A program made the position numbers and the translations under genes. This document shows, in pieces, positions 7,048 through 8,142 of a stretch of 8,142 nt of DNA; position 1 is the stretch's first letter, and each line of letters begins with the position of its first letter. The DNA is from a bacterium. Lineage in GTDB: Bacteria; Patescibacteriota; Saccharimonadia; Saccharimonadales; UBA4665. The stretch covers positions 1 to 8,142 of the forward strand of contig JAJZWH010000044.1 in NCBI GenBank assembly GCA_021846765.1, in the 5' to 3' direction. The notes under the pieces were generated by a model, which searched no databases, had not been told where the DNA came from, and saw nothing but the letters and a program-made list of their open reading frames with translations.

Positions 7048-7951
7048 GCCCTTGAAAGGGGGATTGGCCATTATCACATCGAAGTGATTATCTTCGTCGT
7101 ATTTTTTGGATAGGGTATCTTTCTGTTCAATGTTTGGGCTAGATATACCGTGCATCATTAAGTTCATTAGTCCAATACGTACCATACTTTCATCCATGTC
7201 GTAACCATAGAATGTTTTTTCTTTTAAGTGTTGCCATTGTCGTTCATCTGTTAACTTGTCGCCAAGCTGACCTCTTACAAGCCCATTCTCGTCGGTTTTT
7301 CTATGTTCTTTACTGGTATAGGCGGTTAGGATGTGTTGATAGGATCCTAATAGAAAGCCCCCCGTACCACAGGCGGGGTCACATATCGTATCTCCAAGCT
7401 TTGGGTCTACGAGCTCACACATCAGCTGAATGATATGTCTAGGCGTGCGGAACTGACCTAATTTACCAGCGCTGGTTATTTCGGACAGCAAATATTCGTA
7501 AATATCACCCTGGGTGTCTTGGAAACCCTGTCCGTCTAACTGTTCTCTTTCAACTTCATCAAAGATTTCATCAATAATACTTACTGCTTCAACTAGCAGA
7601 GACGGCTTAGTAATTATAAAAACCGCATTTGCCATGTGTTTTGCATAATGGCTTTCTTCGTTATCTAGGGTTTTAAGAAAGGGGAATACTTTGGTTTGTA
7701 TGTGAGTGAGCATCTCACCACCCTCAAGTTGTTTAAAGTAGCTCCAGCGTAGATCTTCTTTGTCACCTGCAAAGATTGACTGATATTGTTCGCCTGTGAA
7801 TTCTGCATCTTGTCTTTTCTTAATATCTATTTCGTCTAGCCGTTTCATAAAAAGTAAGTAAGAAATCTGGTCTATAGCAGTAAGTGGATTAGAAATGCCT
7901 CCGCTCCAAAACTTATCCCATAGTCGGTTGATTGATGATTTAATTTTGGTG

Positions 7952-8142
7952 TTAAGCATACTGCAAAATCCTATCAGTAAACGACAATATCTCTGTCTGT
8001 AACTTAGGAGTAAATACCCCCAGGAAACCCCGATCATTTAATTTGGTAAAAGGTTCACTAACGAGATCCTTTTTAGTTAACTCGCCATTATTAATAATAA
8101 AATCTCTAAGGACAATCAAAAATTGTATCTGATTGGGGGCAA
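7952..8142 (-). CDS. hsdR: C-terminal end of type I restriction subunit HsdR (partial)
   Basis: The minus-strand frame is open from the window edge (first full codon at 8140) to a TAA at 7952-7954, giving 62 residues. The sequence has the pattern NQIQFLIVLRDFIINNGELT, then LVSEPFTKLNDRGFLGVF and a helical end. This resembles the extreme C-terminus of the EcoEI-like HsdR family, with its NxxQ..F.......NG......L...PF.....G....F spacing. HsdR supplies the helicase/translocase and nuclease of the R2M2S complex; those domains lie outside the window. Its stop overlaps the hsdM ATG by 8 bp, giving the order R-M-S in one operon. Identification rests on a short C-terminal match plus the position directly before hsdM, so it is probable rather than certain. 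Confidence 0.75.
   Translation of the reverse strand, partial: APNQIQFLIVLRDFIINNGELTKKDLVSEPFTKLNDRGFLGVFTPKLQTEILSFTDRILQYA

Larger units (their letters stand above)
6991..7959 (-). pseudogene. hsdM: 5' part of hsdM (SAM-binding and catalytic motifs), truncated by the IS
   Basis: This piece encodes the first 307 residues of the type I DNA N6-adenine methyltransferase subunit, plus 15 residues read from the IS end before a TGA at 6991-6993. The N-terminal helical domain (SINRLWDKFWSGG, then LTAIDQISYLLFMKRLDE, residues 9-43) is typical of HsdM. It is followed by GKLGQFRTPR (165-174), SAM-binding motif I DPACGTGGF (194-202), the YGYDMDESMVRIGLMNLMMHG block (251-271) and catalytic motif IV NPPF (299-302). 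The insertion falls five residues after NPPF, removing the last ~199 residues. The start at 7959 was chosen because it gives the family-like N-terminus and overlaps the hsdR stop by 8 bp, with AGGA nine bases upstream. The frame is open further upstream to an ATG at 8037, but that part overlaps hsdR and looks unlike HsdM. The truncated product is unlikely to methylate DNA, although it could fold in part. Confidence 0.92.

Noticed and set aside
7212..7433. Plus-strand reading frame opposite hsdM
   Set aside because: It lies antisense to conserved HsdM motifs and encodes no recognisable protein. The same holds for the other short antisense frames inside hsdS, the transposase and the large gene.
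4032..7959. Phase variation of the type I system by repeat tracts or a second hsdS
   Set aside because: No simple-sequence tract in the coding regions and no second hsdS or inverted TRD copy is visible in the window; the only disruption is the IS.
7960..8037. Longer hsdM start at an ATG at 8037
   Set aside because: The extra 26 residues do not resemble HsdM and overlap the hsdR C-terminus by about 86 bp. The start at 7959 gives a family-like N-terminus and a short 8-bp overlap.

Overview
The window looks like a bacterial defence island of moderate to low GC content, probably from a gammaproteobacterium. That guess is weak: it rests only on the ISAs1-type transposase and general codon use, and no rRNA or other phylogenetic marker is present. 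It holds two gene blocks that converge near position 4025.

Left block, + strand. The 3' end of an unrecognised gene (1-462) overlaps by 4 bp (ATGA) a very large gene (459-4019). The large gene encodes a 1186-residue soluble protein. Its N-terminus has a PD-(D/E)XK nuclease-like pattern (D44, E58, K60) resembling the DUF4297/Cap4 double-strand DNA nuclease family. About 1000 residues of mostly helical, HEAT/TPR-like sequence follow, with no visible P-loop. This coupled pair is the best candidate here for a poorly described defence module, but its first gene runs off the window.

Right block, - strand. A type I restriction-modification operon in the order hsdR-hsdM-hsdS reads right to left. Only the last 62 codons of hsdR are present (7952-8142). 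Its stop overlaps the hsdM start by 8 bp. hsdS (4032-5159, 375 aa) looks intact and starts 3 nt after the hsdM stop.

hsdM is broken by a complete ISAs1-family insertion sequence (5772-7037, 1266 bp). The element has 29-bp imperfect terminal inverted repeats (17 bp perfect at the outer ends), an intact 376-aa DDE transposase in the same orientation as hsdM, and a perfect 10-bp target duplication. Removing the element plus one copy of the duplication restores a 506-codon hsdM in frame. The insertion therefore looks recent and is the only lesion seen in hsdM. The break lies five residues after the catalytic NPPF motif. The modification subunit is therefore predicted to be lost, and the type I system inactive, while its specificity gene survives.

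The gene blocks leave no unexplained stretch longer than 300 bases. The longest non-coding interval is the IS leader and right end between the transposase start (6930) and 7037, part of which is also read as the tail of the broken hsdM frame.
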